Below are positions 8,594 to 16,808 of a stretch of 64,000 bases of DNA, one piece after another; position 1 is the stretch's first letter, and each line of letters opens with the position of its first letter. The position numbers were made by a program, and so were the translations under genes. The notes below the pieces were generated by a model, which ran no database searches, had not been told where the DNA came from, and saw nothing but the letters and a program-made list of their open reading frames with translations. Source of the stretch: JAUIAI01 sp963732405 (GTDB lineage Bacteria; Pseudomonadota; Gammaproteobacteria; Burkholderiales; Burkholderiaceae_E); contig CAVSZG010000001.1 in the NCBI GenBank assembly GCA_963732405.1, forward strand, positions 2,108,001-2,172,000, read 5' to 3'.

Positions 8594-9526
8594 ATGATTC
8601 AGCGTTCATCCGGTTCGGCCCACAGCCAGGCCTTGTATCGCAGCGAGATCAGCTCGCTGCCTCTGATCGGGCGCGGCAAGGTTCGTGAGAACTATGCGAT
8701 CGATGCGCAGACCATGCTCATCGTCACCACCGATCGCCTCTCGGCCTTCGACGTCATCATGAACGAACCGATCCCCGACAAGGGAAGGGTGCTCAACCGC
8801 ATGGCGCTGTTCTGGTTTCAACGGTTGGCCGGTATCGTTCCCGACCACCTGACCGGCATCGATCCGGAGACGGTGGTGGCGCCGGATGAACGTGCCCAGG
8901 TGCGTGGTCGCTCGATGGTCGTCAGGCGTCTGCAACCGCTACCGGTCGAAGCGGTGGTGCGTGGTTATCTGATCGGTTCGGGCTGGAAGGACTATCAGGC
9001 CAACGGGGCGGTGTGCGGCGTTGACCTGCCCAGGGGGCTGCAACTGGCCGCGCGTCTGCCCGAACCCATCTTCACGCCGGCAACCAAGGCGGCTGCCGGT
9101 GCGCATGACGAGAACATTACGTTCGAGCAGATGGCCGGGTTGATCGGCACACCGATGGCCGAGCGCGTGCGCCAGACCAGCCTGACCCTGTATCAGCAGG
9201 CCGCCGACCTCGCTCGCGAGCGAGGCATCATCATTGCCGATACGAAATTCGAGTTCGGTCTGGATGACCGTGGTGAACTCGTGTTGATGGACGAGATCCT
9301 GACCGCCGATTCCTCGCGCTTCTGGCCGATGGATTCCTATAGTCCCGGTATCTCACCGCCCTCGTTCGACAAGCAGTTCGTGCGCGATTACCTGGAATCG
9401 GTGTCGGGCTGGAACAAGACGGCACCACCGCCGCCCTTGCCGGCCGAGATCATCGCCCGAACGGCCGACAAGTATCGCGAGGCCTTGCGTCGCATCACCG
9501 GTCAGGAACTGGAGGCGCTCTCGTGA
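8594..9526 (+). CDS. purC: Phosphoribosylaminoimidazole-succinocarboxamide synthase (SAICAR synthetase)
   Basis: Purine biosynthesis enzyme joining CAIR and aspartate with ATP to give SAICAR. The 310 aa fit the longer PurC form common in betaproteobacteria. Motifs are IGRGKVRENY (nucleotide loop), TTDRLSAFDVIM, VEAVVRGYLIGSGWKDY, the substrate loop ATKAAAGAHDENI, and IADTKFEFG followed by LMDEILTADSSRFW. The ATG is preceded by only a weak purine stretch. It overlaps purE by 4 bp (GTGA), so it starts the purC-purE-purK-sua5 unit, a common betaproteobacterial order. Confidence 0.97.
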   Translation: MIQRSSGSAHSQALYRSEISSLPLIGRGKVRENYAIDAQTMLIVTTDRLSAFDVIMNEPIPDKGRVLNRMALFWFQRLAGIVPDHLTGIDPETVVAPDERAQVRGRSMVVRRLQPLPVEAVVRGYLIGSGWKDYQANGAVCGVDLPRGLQLAARLPEPIFTPATKAAAGAHDENITFEQMAGLIGTPMAERVRQTSLTLYQQAADLARERGIIIADTKFEFGLDDRGELVLMDEILTADSSRFWPMDSYSPGISPPSFDKQFVRDYLESVSGWNKTAPPPPLPAEIIARTADKYREALRRITGQELEALS

Positions 9527-10014
9527 GTGCGCCATTGATCGGCGTGGTCATGGGCTCGAGCAGCGACTGGGAGGTGATGAAACACGCGGTCGAGTTATTG
9601 CGCGAGTTCGCCATCCCACATGAGGCACAGGTGGTGTCCGCGCATCGCATGCCGGACGACATGTTCGCCTATGCACAGGCCGCGCAGAGCCGGGGTCTCA
9701 AGGCCATCATCGCGGGCGCCGGTGGCGCCGCGCATCTGCCGGGCATGCTGGCGGCCAAGACACCGGTGCCCGTACTGGGCGTGCCGGTGCCCAGCAAATA
9801 TCTGCGCGGTGAGGATTCGCTGCATTCCATCGTGCAGATGCCTCGCGGCATTCCGGTGGCCACGTTCGCGATCGGCGAAGCCGGCGCGGCGAATGCCGCC
9901 TTGTTCGCGGCCGCCATGCTGGCCACAAACGATCCGGCGCTGGCGGCCCGACTGGACGCGTTTCGCGCGCGTCAGACCGACGCCGCGCGCGCGATGCAAC
10001 TGCCGCCGGGTTGA
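9523..10014 (+). CDS. purE: N5-carboxyaminoimidazole ribonucleotide mutase
   Basis: Converts N5-CAIR made by PurK to CAIR used by PurC. At 163 aa it is class I PurE length. Visible motifs are VMGSSSDWEVMKHA at the N-terminus, VVSAHRMPDDM (catalytic His) and IIAGAGGAAHLPGMLA, and VPVPSKYLRGEDSLHSIVQMP. It starts with GTG inside the last codons of purC (4-bp overlap), indicating translational coupling, and purK follows after 49 bp. Confidence 0.97.
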   Translation: MSAPLIGVVMGSSSDWEVMKHAVELLREFAIPHEAQVVSAHRMPDDMFAYAQAAQSRGLKAIIAGAGGAAHLPGMLAAKTPVPVLGVPVPSKYLRGEDSLHSIVQMPRGIPVATFAIGEAGAANAALFAAAMLATNDPALAARLDAFRARQTDAARAMQLPPG

Positions 10015-10063
10015 ATCGCGCGCGGCTCTCCGATCCTTCGATCCGCTTTACCAGGAAATGATT

Positions 10064-11257
10064 ATGAAACCTGCGGCACATCCACTTGCACCTGGAACCT
10101 GGCTGGGGCTGCTGGGCGGAGGTCAGCTCGGGCGCATGTTCTGCATGGCCGCGCAGAGCATCGGCTTTCGGGTCTGTGTGCTCGATCCGGCCGCTGACGG
10201 GCCGGCGGCCTCGGTGGCCGACCGTCACATCCAGGCCGACTATCTCGACGAACCGGCGCTGGCCGAACTGGCGCAGCTGTGTGCGGCCTGCACCACCGAG
10301 TTCGAGAACGTGCCCGCCGCAGCGCTGGAGTTTCTGGCCTCGCGCTGCATCGTGAGTCCGGCTGCCGCGACCGTGGCGGTGGCGCAGGACCGGATCGCCG
10401 AAAAAACCTTCATTGAATCCTGTGGCCTGGAGTGTGCGCCCTGGGCGGCAATCCGCTCGGCGGCCGATCTGGAGTCGCCTGACCCGGCCCTGCTGCCGGG
10501 CATTCTCAAGGTGGCACGGCTCGGCTATGACGGCAAGGGTCAGGCGAGGGTTGATTCGGCGCTGGCAGCGCGCGAGGCCTTCGATCGGCTGGGTAAGCTG
10601 CCATGCGTATTGGAGTCGCGCCTGAACCTGCGCACCGAGTTGTCGGTGGTGGTCGCGCGCAGCTTCACCGGCGAAACGGCTGTCTATCCGGTGGCCCAGA
10701 ATACGCATCGCGATGGCATTCTGGCCATCTCCAGCGTGCCGGCGCGCATCGATCCCGGCCTCGCATTGCGCGCCACCTCGGCCAGCGTGCGTATCGCCCA
10801 TTCGCTCGAATACGTGGGTGTGTTGTGCGTGGAATTCTTCGTGATCGACGACGACCAGTTGCTGGTCAATGAATTGGCACCAAGACCACACAACTCCGGC
10901 CATTATTCGATTGATGCCTGCATCACCAGTCAGTTCGAACAACAGGCGCGGGTGCTCGCCGGCTGGCCCCTGGGTGGCGTGTTGCAACATGAACCGGCGA
11001 TCATGCTGAACATCCTGGGCGACAGCTGGTTTGCCGGGCAATACGGCAAGAGTGACGAGGCCCGCGAACCCGACTGGTCCAGGATCGTGCAACATCCCCG
11101 CGCCAAGCTGCATCTGTACGGCAAGCGTGAACCGCGCCTGGGTCGCAAGATGGGTCATGTGACCATTCTCGATGACTCCCTGGAGCGCGCTCAGTCGGTG
11201 CTCGAGCGAATCGAACGTGACCTCGCGGCCGGTCCACAGGCTCACGCCGGATCGTGA
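10064..11257 (+). CDS. purK: N5-carboxyaminoimidazole ribonucleotide synthase
   Basis: ATP-grasp enzyme that carboxylates AIR with bicarbonate and ATP to N5-CAIR for PurE. The chosen ATG has AGGA 7 nt upstream (a neighbouring ATG two codons earlier overlaps that site) and gives 397 aa. Signatures are LGLLGGGQLGRMFCMAA, TTEFENVPAAAL, the ATP-binding loop KVARLGYDGKGQ, VLESRLNLRTELSVVVAR, and the metal-binding stretch VNELAPRPHNSGHYSIDAC. Its TGA overlaps the GTG of sua5. A 512-aa open frame on the other strand is only a shadow of this GC-rich gene. Confidence 0.96.
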   Translation: MKPAAHPLAPGTWLGLLGGGQLGRMFCMAAQSIGFRVCVLDPAADGPAASVADRHIQADYLDEPALAELAQLCAACTTEFENVPAAALEFLASRCIVSPAAATVAVAQDRIAEKTFIESCGLECAPWAAIRSAADLESPDPALLPGILKVARLGYDGKGQARVDSALAAREAFDRLGKLPCVLESRLNLRTELSVVVARSFTGETAVYPVAQNTHRDGILAISSVPARIDPGLALRATSASVRIAHSLEYVGVLCVEFFVIDDDQLLVNELAPRPHNSGHYSIDACITSQFEQQARVLAGWPLGGVLQHEPAIMLNILGDSWFAGQYGKSDEAREPDWSRIVQHPRAKLHLYGKREPRLGRKMGHVTILDDSLERAQSVLERIERDLAAGPQAHAGS

Positions 11258-12353
11258 GACTGGCAGATCAGCGCGATCGCACCGATGAGGTCGATGCTGC
11301 GACCATCGACGAGGCGGTGGCCCGGCTGCTCGCGGGTGAACTTGTGGTGTTGCCCACTGAAACCGTCTATGGTCTGGCGGCCGACGCCGGCAATGCCGCT
11401 GCAGTGGCCGGCATCTATTCGCTCAAGGGGCGGCCGGCCGGTCATCCGCTGATCGTTCATGTGTCCTCGATGGATCAGGCCGATCGCTGGGCCCGGTTCG
11501 ACGACCGGGCCCAGCGGCTGGCACGGGCGCTGTGGCCCGGCCCGCTCACGCTCATCATGGCGCGACGTGCGGATGCGCCGGCCCATGCCTGCGGCGGTCA
11601 TCCAACGGTGGGGCTGCGCGTGCCCGCCCATCCGGTTGCCCAACAGGTGATGCGCCGCTTTGAAGCGGCCGGTGGTCTGGGGTTGGCCGCCCCGTCGGCC
11701 AACCGCTTCGGCCGGATCAGTCCGACTCGCGCCGCCCATGTCATGGATGATCTGGGTCAGGCGGCCCCGCTGGTACTGGACGGCGGAGCCGCCGAATCGG
11801 CGTGGAGTCGACGATCGTCGATCTGAGTCGCGGCGCGATCCAGATTCTGCGACCAGGCGCGATCACGGCCCAGCAGATCGCCAGGGTGCTGGGCGAGTCG
11901 GTGCGAAGCGGGTCGGACGCGACCGGTGGCATCGGGAGCGTGGCCGACAACCTGGTCATTGCTGATGCACAGGCCAAGAGCACCCCGACTGCCGCGCCCG
12001 GCACGCTGGCGGCTCACTATGCGCCACTCACCCGGCTCGAATTGCTCGCGCCGGCCGCACTGAGCACCCGCCTGACTGAACTGCGTGGCAGCGGCATGCG
12101 GATCGCCGTCTATGCCCGGCACTGCCCGTCGGTTGCGAAGGCGCCGTCCGATGCGACGTCTGTAACGATTCACTGCCTGCCGATGCCCGATTCGGCGTCC
12201 GATCTCGCTCACCGGCTGTATGACGATCTGCGCAGCCTGGATGCCGTGCAAGGTGACCTGATCCTGGTCGAGCAGCCGCCATCGGACCCGGCCTATGCAG
12301 CGGTTGCCGACCGCCTGCGCCGGGCGGCATTCGGATCGGGCCGATCCGTCTGA
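11254..12353 (+). CDS. Sua5/YrdC L-threonylcarbamoyladenylate synthase, split by a frameshift near 11798
   Basis: Makes threonylcarbamoyl-AMP for t6A37 modification of ANN-decoding tRNAs. The GTG start overlaps purK by 4 bp. Frame 1 (11254-11826) gives a complete YrdC domain with LPTETVYGLAADA, the KxR-PL motif SLKGRPAGHPL and the APSAN motif. It then veers off after LDGGAAES. The next frame continues exactly where the family resumes, GVESTIVDLSRG, then LRPGAI, GTLAAHYAPLT and the Sua5 C-terminal domain to 12353. One missing base around 11797-11799 explains this. The YrdC half alone is TsaC-sized and might still work, so either a sequence error or a tolerated lesion is possible. Confidence 0.85.
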
Positions 12354-12388
12354 GCTGACTGAAAAAGCCAACCGTCGAGGAGACCCTT

Positions 12389-12853
12389 GTGCAGATCCCC
12401 GAGCCGCAACTACGCCCGCTCTGTGACTTCCATGTCGAACTGGCCGCGCCCATGGAACTGGGTGATGCGCCATCCGGTCGTCGTCGAATCATCCCGATCG
12501 TCGGCGGCACCGTCACTGGCGATCGGTTGAGCGGTCGCATTCTGAATCTGGGTGCGGACTGGCAGACAGTCTATCGCGACGGACTCGCCCATCTCGATAC
12601 CCGTTATTCGATGCAGACCCATGATGGCGCGATCATCGACATCCGCAATGTCGGCATTCGTCACGGACCGAGCCGGATACTTGAGGCGCTGGCGCGTGGC
12701 GAAGCGGTCGACCCGGCCAGTTACTACATGCGCACCGTTCCGCGCTTCGAGACCGGTGACTCGCGTTACGACTGGCTGAACCGGATCATCGCCATCGGCA
12801 GTGGGGCGCGCGATGCGAGCGCCGTGCGGCTTCGGATTTATGAAGTCATCTGA
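12389..12853 (+). CDS. DUF3237 (UPF0311) family protein
   Basis: A 154-aa cytoplasmic protein of the DUF3237/UPF0311 family, whose biochemical role is unknown. It begins at GTG 12389 with GAGGAGA just upstream, which decides the start. Family features are the opening PLCDFHVELAAPMELG, GRRRIIPIVGGTVTGDRLSGRILNLGADWQ, DTRYSMQTHDGAIIDIRNVG and YYMRTVPRFETGDSRYDWLNRIIAIG near the C-terminus. There is no signal peptide or membrane segment. It follows sua5 by 35 bp and may be read through from the purine unit. It is convergent with the alpha/beta hydrolase. Confidence 0.85.
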   Translation: MQIPEPQLRPLCDFHVELAAPMELGDAPSGRRRIIPIVGGTVTGDRLSGRILNLGADWQTVYRDGLAHLDTRYSMQTHDGAIIDIRNVGIRHGPSRILEALARGEAVDPASYYMRTVPRFETGDSRYDWLNRIIAIGSGARDASAVRLRIYEVI

Positions 12854-12872
12854 TCGGGTCGTGAATCAGCGA

Positions 12873-13655
12873 TCACCTTGCCGGACCTGAACCGGCGCCC
12901 GATACCTGAGCGATGAAGTCGCCGCATGCGTTCAGCAGGCTGGTTGGTGCTTCCAGATGGGGGCTGTGACGGCAATCGGGTAACACCACGCAGCGCGTGT
13001 CGATCGCCAGCGCGGCGAGCCGGTGAATCTGACCCAGTGTGCCGTACTGGTCCTGCTCACCCTGGATGGCCAAGACCGGGCAGGTGATGCGAGCCACGTC
13101 GGACTCGATGGTCCAGTGGGCGAACGCGGGGCTGAGCCAGGCGTCGACCCAGCGCTCGAACATCGCCCGCGGATGATCATGGTGGCGAGCCAACGAGGCC
13201 AGCAATCGCGGATCGATTGACGATCTGGCCTTCAGCGCCCGGATTGCCTCGATCGTGATCGGCTCGACGAACAGATGCGGGGCGATGGCGATCACCGCCT
13301 CTACAGGTTGCACTGCCCGGCTCGCGTGGATCAAGGCGATCGAGGCGCCATCACTATGCCCAATCAGCAGCGGCCGGTGAATCCGGTGGGTCGCGAGCAG
13401 GCTCGCCAGTTCGTGCCCGGCAGCCGTGTGCATGAAGTCGGGTGACCACGCGGCCCCGTCTGTCGCCGATCGACCATATCCCGGTCGCGAATAGAGCAGG
13501 CCGGCCAGACCGGTCAGCTCACACAGGCGATCCGGGAAATCGCGCCAGGTCGCCATGCTGCCCAGACCCTCATGCAGAAAGACCAAAGTGGTCCGTTCGG
13601 GCAGGAATTGGCCGATCAGGCGGATCTCGAGCGGTGCTTGGCTGGGTTCGGACAT
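12873..13655 (-). CDS. Alpha/beta hydrolase
   Basis: A 260-aa soluble hydrolase. The fold is shown by FLHEGLGSMATWRDFP (oxyanion loop), LYSRPGYGRS, the nucleophile elbow GHSDGAS (Ser about residue 113), the acid-strand region VLAIQGEQDQYGT and the catalytic His in DCRHSPHLEAP. These features resemble the MhpC/haloperoxidase-like esterases that keep HEG after strand 3. The substrate is unknown. It is transcribed toward the DUF3237 gene and divergently from ppk2, with about 140 bp between the starts. Confidence 0.85.
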   Translation of the reverse strand: MSEPSQAPLEIRLIGQFLPERTTLVFLHEGLGSMATWRDFPDRLCELTGLAGLLYSRPGYGRSATDGAAWSPDFMHTAAGHELASLLATHRIHRPLLIGHSDGASIALIHASRAVQPVEAVIAIAPHLFVEPITIEAIRALKARSSIDPRLLASLARHHDHPRAMFERWVDAWLSPAFAHWTIESDVARITCPVLAIQGEQDQYGTLGQIHRLAALAIDTRCVVLPDCRHSPHLEAPTSLLNACGDFIAQVSGAGSGPAR

Positions 13656-13793
13656 TCACGCAGGCGAGGGTTGATCGAATCATTCGACCACAGAAAGCCG
13701 GTCGTGTCCTGCGGGTCGGACGGGCGCGCAACCGTGCAACCGTGCAACCGGTACCATCGCCATGACCAACCGGATCGATGGAGAGGATGCAAG

Positions 13794-14612
13794 ATGCAAC
13801 GCTGCTGGCTGGAACTGGACAAGACTACCCGCGTGGCCGATCTGGATGCCAATGCCACGCCGGGCTTCGACGGCAAGGCGCCGCAGGCCCGCAAGGCGCT
13901 CGAAGAGTTACGCACCGAACTGATCGACCTGCAGCAGCGACTGTTTGCGCAGGGTCAACAATCGCTGCTGATCGTGTTGCAGGCCATGGACACCGGTGGC
14001 AAGGATGGCACGATCCGCCGGGTGTTTTCGGGGGTGAATCCGAATGGCGTGTCGATCGCCCGCTTCGCTGCACCCAGCGCCCAGGAACTGGCCCACGACT
14101 ATCTCTGGCGGGTCCACAGCCAGACACCCGGCAAGGGCGAGATCTGTATCTTCAACCGATCGCACTACGAAGACGTGCTGGTCGTGCGGGTGAATGATCT
14201 GGTGCCGCGCAAGGTCTGGCGAAAGCGCTTCAACCATATCAAGGCATTCGAGAATCTGCTGGTCGACGAAGGCACGACCATCATCAAGTTCTTTCTGCAT
14301 ATCGACAGCGCCGAGCAGGCCGCGCGCCTGCAGGCAAGGCTCGATGATCCGGCCAAACACTGGAAATTCGACGAACATGATCTCGTTCAGCGGGCGCGTT
14401 GGAATGACTACATGCTGGCCTTCGACGAGGCGATCCGTCAGACCTCGACGAAACGGGCGCCGTGGTACATCATTCCGGCCAATCGGAAGTGGTTTCGCGA
14501 CTATGCCGTCATGACGATCCTCGTCGACACCTTGCGACGCATGAATCCGCAGTATCCGCCGGCCGCCGATTTTGATCCGAAGGCCATCCGCATCGACGAG
14601 GTCAGGTCATGA
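13794..14612 (+). CDS. Polyphosphate kinase 2 family protein (PPK2)
   Basis: Transfers phosphate between polyphosphate and nucleotides; single-domain enzymes of this length (272 aa) phosphorylate NMP and NDP using polyphosphate. Start ATG 13794 has GAGAGGA 6 nt before it. Walker A-like QAMDTGGKDGTIRRVFSGVNPNG, the lid motif IFNRSHYEDVLVVRV, RKRFNHIKAFENLL, FFLHIDSAEQAARLQ and the C-terminal APWYIIPANRKWFRDY are all present. It overlaps upp by 4 bp (ATGA), coupling nucleotide phosphorylation and uracil salvage. Class III membership is inferred from motif pattern. Confidence 0.9.
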   Translation: MQRCWLELDKTTRVADLDANATPGFDGKAPQARKALEELRTELIDLQQRLFAQGQQSLLIVLQAMDTGGKDGTIRRVFSGVNPNGVSIARFAAPSAQELAHDYLWRVHSQTPGKGEICIFNRSHYEDVLVVRVNDLVPRKVWRKRFNHIKAFENLLVDEGTTIIKFFLHIDSAEQAARLQARLDDPAKHWKFDEHDLVQRARWNDYMLAFDEAIRQTSTKRAPWYIIPANRKWFRDYAVMTILVDTLRRMNPQYPPAADFDPKAIRIDEVRS

Positions 14613-15259
14613 AGCAGGATCCGCGGTTTCCCAATCTGTTCGTACTCGAGCATCCGCTGATTCAGCACAAGCTCTCGCGCATGCGCGACCGCACCACCTC
14701 CACGCGCACCTTTCGCGATCTGTTGCGTGAGATCACGCTGCTGATGGGCTATGAGATCACCCGTGATCTGCCGATGACCACCGAGGCCATCGAGACCCCG
14801 GTCGCAACCATGGAGGCGCCGGTCATCGCCGGCAAGAAGATCGCCGTGGTGCCCGTGCTGCGCGCCGGGCTCGGTATGGCCGACGGTCTCATGGAATTGA
14901 TCCCCTCGGCGCGCCAGGGGCATGTGGGTCTGTATCGAGGCGATGACCATCGCCCGGTCGAATACTATGTGCGCCTGCCCGAGATCGAGGGACGCATCTT
15001 CATCGTCTGCGACCCCATGCTGGCGACCGGCCATTCCGGTGCCCATGCGGTACAGGTCCTGATCGATCGGGGCGTGCCCGCAGGCAGCATCCGGTTTCTG
15101 GCGCTGGTTGCCGCACCCGAGGGTGTTGCAGCCTTCCAGGCGGCGCATCCGGGCGTGCCCGTCTACGTGGCCGCGCTCGATTCCCACCTGAACGAGCACG
15201 CCTATATCGTGCCGGGGCTGGGCGATGCGGGTGACCGGATATTCGGCACCAAGCATTGA
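14609..15259 (+). CDS. upp: Uracil phosphoribosyltransferase
   Basis: Pyrimidine salvage: uracil plus PRPP gives UMP. At 216 aa it has normal length. Diagnostic stretches are HPLIQHKLSRMRDRTTSTRTFR at the N-terminus, VPVLRAGLGMADGL, the PRPP loop FIVCDPMLATGHS (DPMLATG), and the uracil-binding tail YIVPGLGDAGDRIFGT. It is translationally coupled to ppk2 by a 4-bp overlap and is the last gene of this plus-strand block. A hairpin follows at 15285-15310. Confidence 0.97.
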   Translation: MKQDPRFPNLFVLEHPLIQHKLSRMRDRTTSTRTFRDLLREITLLMGYEITRDLPMTTEAIETPVATMEAPVIAGKKIAVVPVLRAGLGMADGLMELIPSARQGHVGLYRGDDHRPVEYYVRLPEIEGRIFIVCDPMLATGHSGAHAVQVLIDRGVPAGSIRFLALVAAPEGVAAFQAAHPGVPVYVAALDSHLNEHAYIVPGLGDAGDRIFGTKH

Positions 15260-15284
15260 TCCGGATCGCCGCCAGAAAAGAAAG

Positions 15285-15310
15285 AGCCCGCAACGTTTCG
15301 GTTGCGGGCT
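15285..15310 (-). terminator. Rho-independent terminator for the minus-strand small gene
   Basis: A perfect 10-bp stem AGCCCGCAAC/GTTGCGGGCT with a 6-nt loop. Read on the minus strand it is followed by CTTTCTTTTCT, a U-rich tail, so it best terminates the gene at 15419-15643. On the plus strand there is no U run, although the stem could still slow transcription out of upp. Confidence 0.85.
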
Positions 15311-15418
15311 GAATCCACCCTTTAGGAGGAGTGGAGGAGACACTGGGACGGCAGGCCTGGCCTTGCCGTTAAATTGGGTGCTGCCGGGGCCGACCGGCAG
15401 ACTGGATCAAGCGTTGCG

Positions 15419-15643
15419 TCAGACCTTGGCGCCTTCGCTGGCTTCGCGCTCGGTGCGGTCGCGGGCTGCCCGGATTTCGGCGGCCAGGCGCGGATCGATA
15501 GCGGCAAGCCGGGCCATCGCGTTTTGCTCGGCGCGACGTGACATGCTGAAAATCAGGCGGCTGAAGAAGGACTGACCGGCCGGCTTGACGGCTTCGGTCT
15601 TGGCCATGTTGCGAAGGTCGACATTCGAAATAACGGTGGACAT
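15419..15643 (-). CDS. Small basic hypothetical protein
   Basis: Predicts 74 aa from ATG 15643, with AAGGA 7 nt upstream; a TTG two codons earlier is less likely. The N-terminus is polar, followed by an amphipathic FFSRLIFSMSRR segment and a helical, Arg/Ala/Glu-rich C-terminus ending EREASEGAKV. There is no signal peptide and no Cys. I do not recognise the family; size and composition loosely resemble small DUF1127/DUF3563-type proteins but lack their diagnostic motifs. The good ribosome site, AT-rich upstream region and strong terminator argue for real expression as a single-gene transcript. Confidence 0.7.
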   Translation of the reverse strand: MSTVISNVDLRNMAKTEAVKPAGQSFFSRLIFSMSRRAEQNAMARLAAIDPRLAAEIRAARDRTEREASEGAKV

Positions 15644-15755
15644 TTTCAATTCCTTGTACAGAAAAACAATCGAGGAGGGGGGTGCAGGTTGGAGCCTTCG
15701 GGCTCTCTGTTCTGGTGAAGCGATTGTTGCAGGGCAACAAGTATCTGTCTAATTT

Positions 15756-15779
15756 ATTATTGTTATGGTTATCATTGTC
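15756..15779. promoter_or_regulatory. Hexamer-repeat, Fur-box-like site in an AT-rich divergent promoter
   Basis: The stretch reads as consecutive hexamers ATTATT GTTATG GTTATC ATTGTC. By hand, 15761-15779 matches the 19-bp Fur consensus at about 13 of 19 positions. It lies in an unusually AT-rich island (about 15750-15805) between the small minus-strand gene and the LysR gene, so it could regulate either. Regulation by iron is inference; no -35/-10 pair is convincing. Confidence 0.3.
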
Positions 15780-15805
15780 TTTGTGAATAATTGACGGGAT
15801 GACCG

Positions 15806-16783
15806 ATGGCCTTTCGCAATCTCGACCTGAATCTGTTGCGGGTCTTCAATGAGGTGATGCGCGAAAAGAGCCTCACCCGGGCCGCGTCCAGCCTGGCCAT
15901 GACCCAGCCGGCGGTAAGCAATGCCATCCAGCGACTGCGCGACGCCCTCGGGGACGATCTGGTCCGCCGGGCCGGCTATGGCGTCGAACCGACCGATCGG
16001 GCGATGGCGATCTGGCCGGCCATCCGACAGGCGCTGTCCACCCTGGAGACCGCGATCACGCCAACGGATTTTGATCCGGCCAGCGCCGTGGCCACCTTCC
16101 GGATCGCGATGGCCGATGCCACGGCCACAGCGCTGGTGCCCGAACTGGTCCGCATTATTCAGGACGAGGCGCCGAATGTGTCGCTCAGAGTGCTGCCGCT
16201 CACCACCCGGGACCCACGCCCGCTGCTGGACAAGGGCGAGATCGATGCCGCCGTTGGGTATTTCCCGGTCGCCAGTGCGGCGATCCGACTGCATTCGATG
16301 CAGGATGACATGCCCGATACCTATGGGATCCACCACCTGTACAGCGGGCCCTATGTCTGCGTGATGCGTCGGGATCATCCCCTGGCCCGATTCGACCCGA
16401 TGTCGCTGGAACAGTTCTGCGAAGCCCATCATCTGCTGGTGAGTTTTTCGGGGCGGCCATTCGGCTTTTCCGATCAGACGCTGGCCGAGATCGGCCTCAA
16501 GCGACGCATTGTCCTGACCGTCAATCAGTTCTTCACGGCGGGTCAGGTGGTGGTCAATTCCGATCTGCTCGCGGTGGTGCCCGAGCACTTCCTGCATGCC
16601 ACTGGCTATGCCGATCAACTCGTTCAACGTGCCTTGCCCTTTGAGATGGAACCAGCCGAAATCGACATGGTGTGGCGTAAGCATGAGGAATCCCGGCCCG
16701 AATATCGATGGATGGTCGAGATCCTCCGACGGGCGCCGCTCGGCGCCACCGGTGTGGCCGTGAGCGACCCGGTCAGGGCATAA
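15806..16783 (+). CDS. LysR-family transcriptional regulator (NodD/SyrM-like subgroup)
   Basis: DNA-binding regulator of 325 aa. The N-terminal winged helix-turn-helix is typical: LDLNLLRVFNEVMREKSLTRAASSLAMTQPAVSNAIQRLRD. It is followed by a periplasmic-binding-like effector domain from about residue 90 (ATFRIAMADATATALVPELV). The MAFRNLDLNLL opening, the GIHHLYSGPYVCVMRRDHPLA stretch and VNSDLLAVVPEHF are typical of the NodD/SyrM/LeuO-like LysR branch. The effector and targets are unknown; LysR genes often control the divergent neighbour, here the 74-aa gene. The AsmA gene follows after 25 bp on the same strand. Confidence 0.88.
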   Translation: MAFRNLDLNLLRVFNEVMREKSLTRAASSLAMTQPAVSNAIQRLRDALGDDLVRRAGYGVEPTDRAMAIWPAIRQALSTLETAITPTDFDPASAVATFRIAMADATATALVPELVRIIQDEAPNVSLRVLPLTTRDPRPLLDKGEIDAAVGYFPVASAAIRLHSMQDDMPDTYGIHHLYSGPYVCVMRRDHPLARFDPMSLEQFCEAHHLLVSFSGRPFGFSDQTLAEIGLKRRIVLTVNQFFTAGQVVVNSDLLAVVPEHFLHATGYADQLVQRALPFEMEPAEIDMVWRKHEESRPEYRWMVEILRRAPLGATGVAVSDPVRA

Positions 16784-16808
16784 TGGGCAAAAACCAATCC
16801 GGACTCCG

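Noticed and set aside
9707..11245. 512-aa open frame on the minus strand
   Set aside because: It is antisense to purE/purK, whose motifs are intact; no motif in the antisense translation.
15285..15310. Terminator for upp on the plus strand
   Set aside because: No U run follows on the plus strand; the U-rich tail is on the minus strand, so it was assigned to the small gene.
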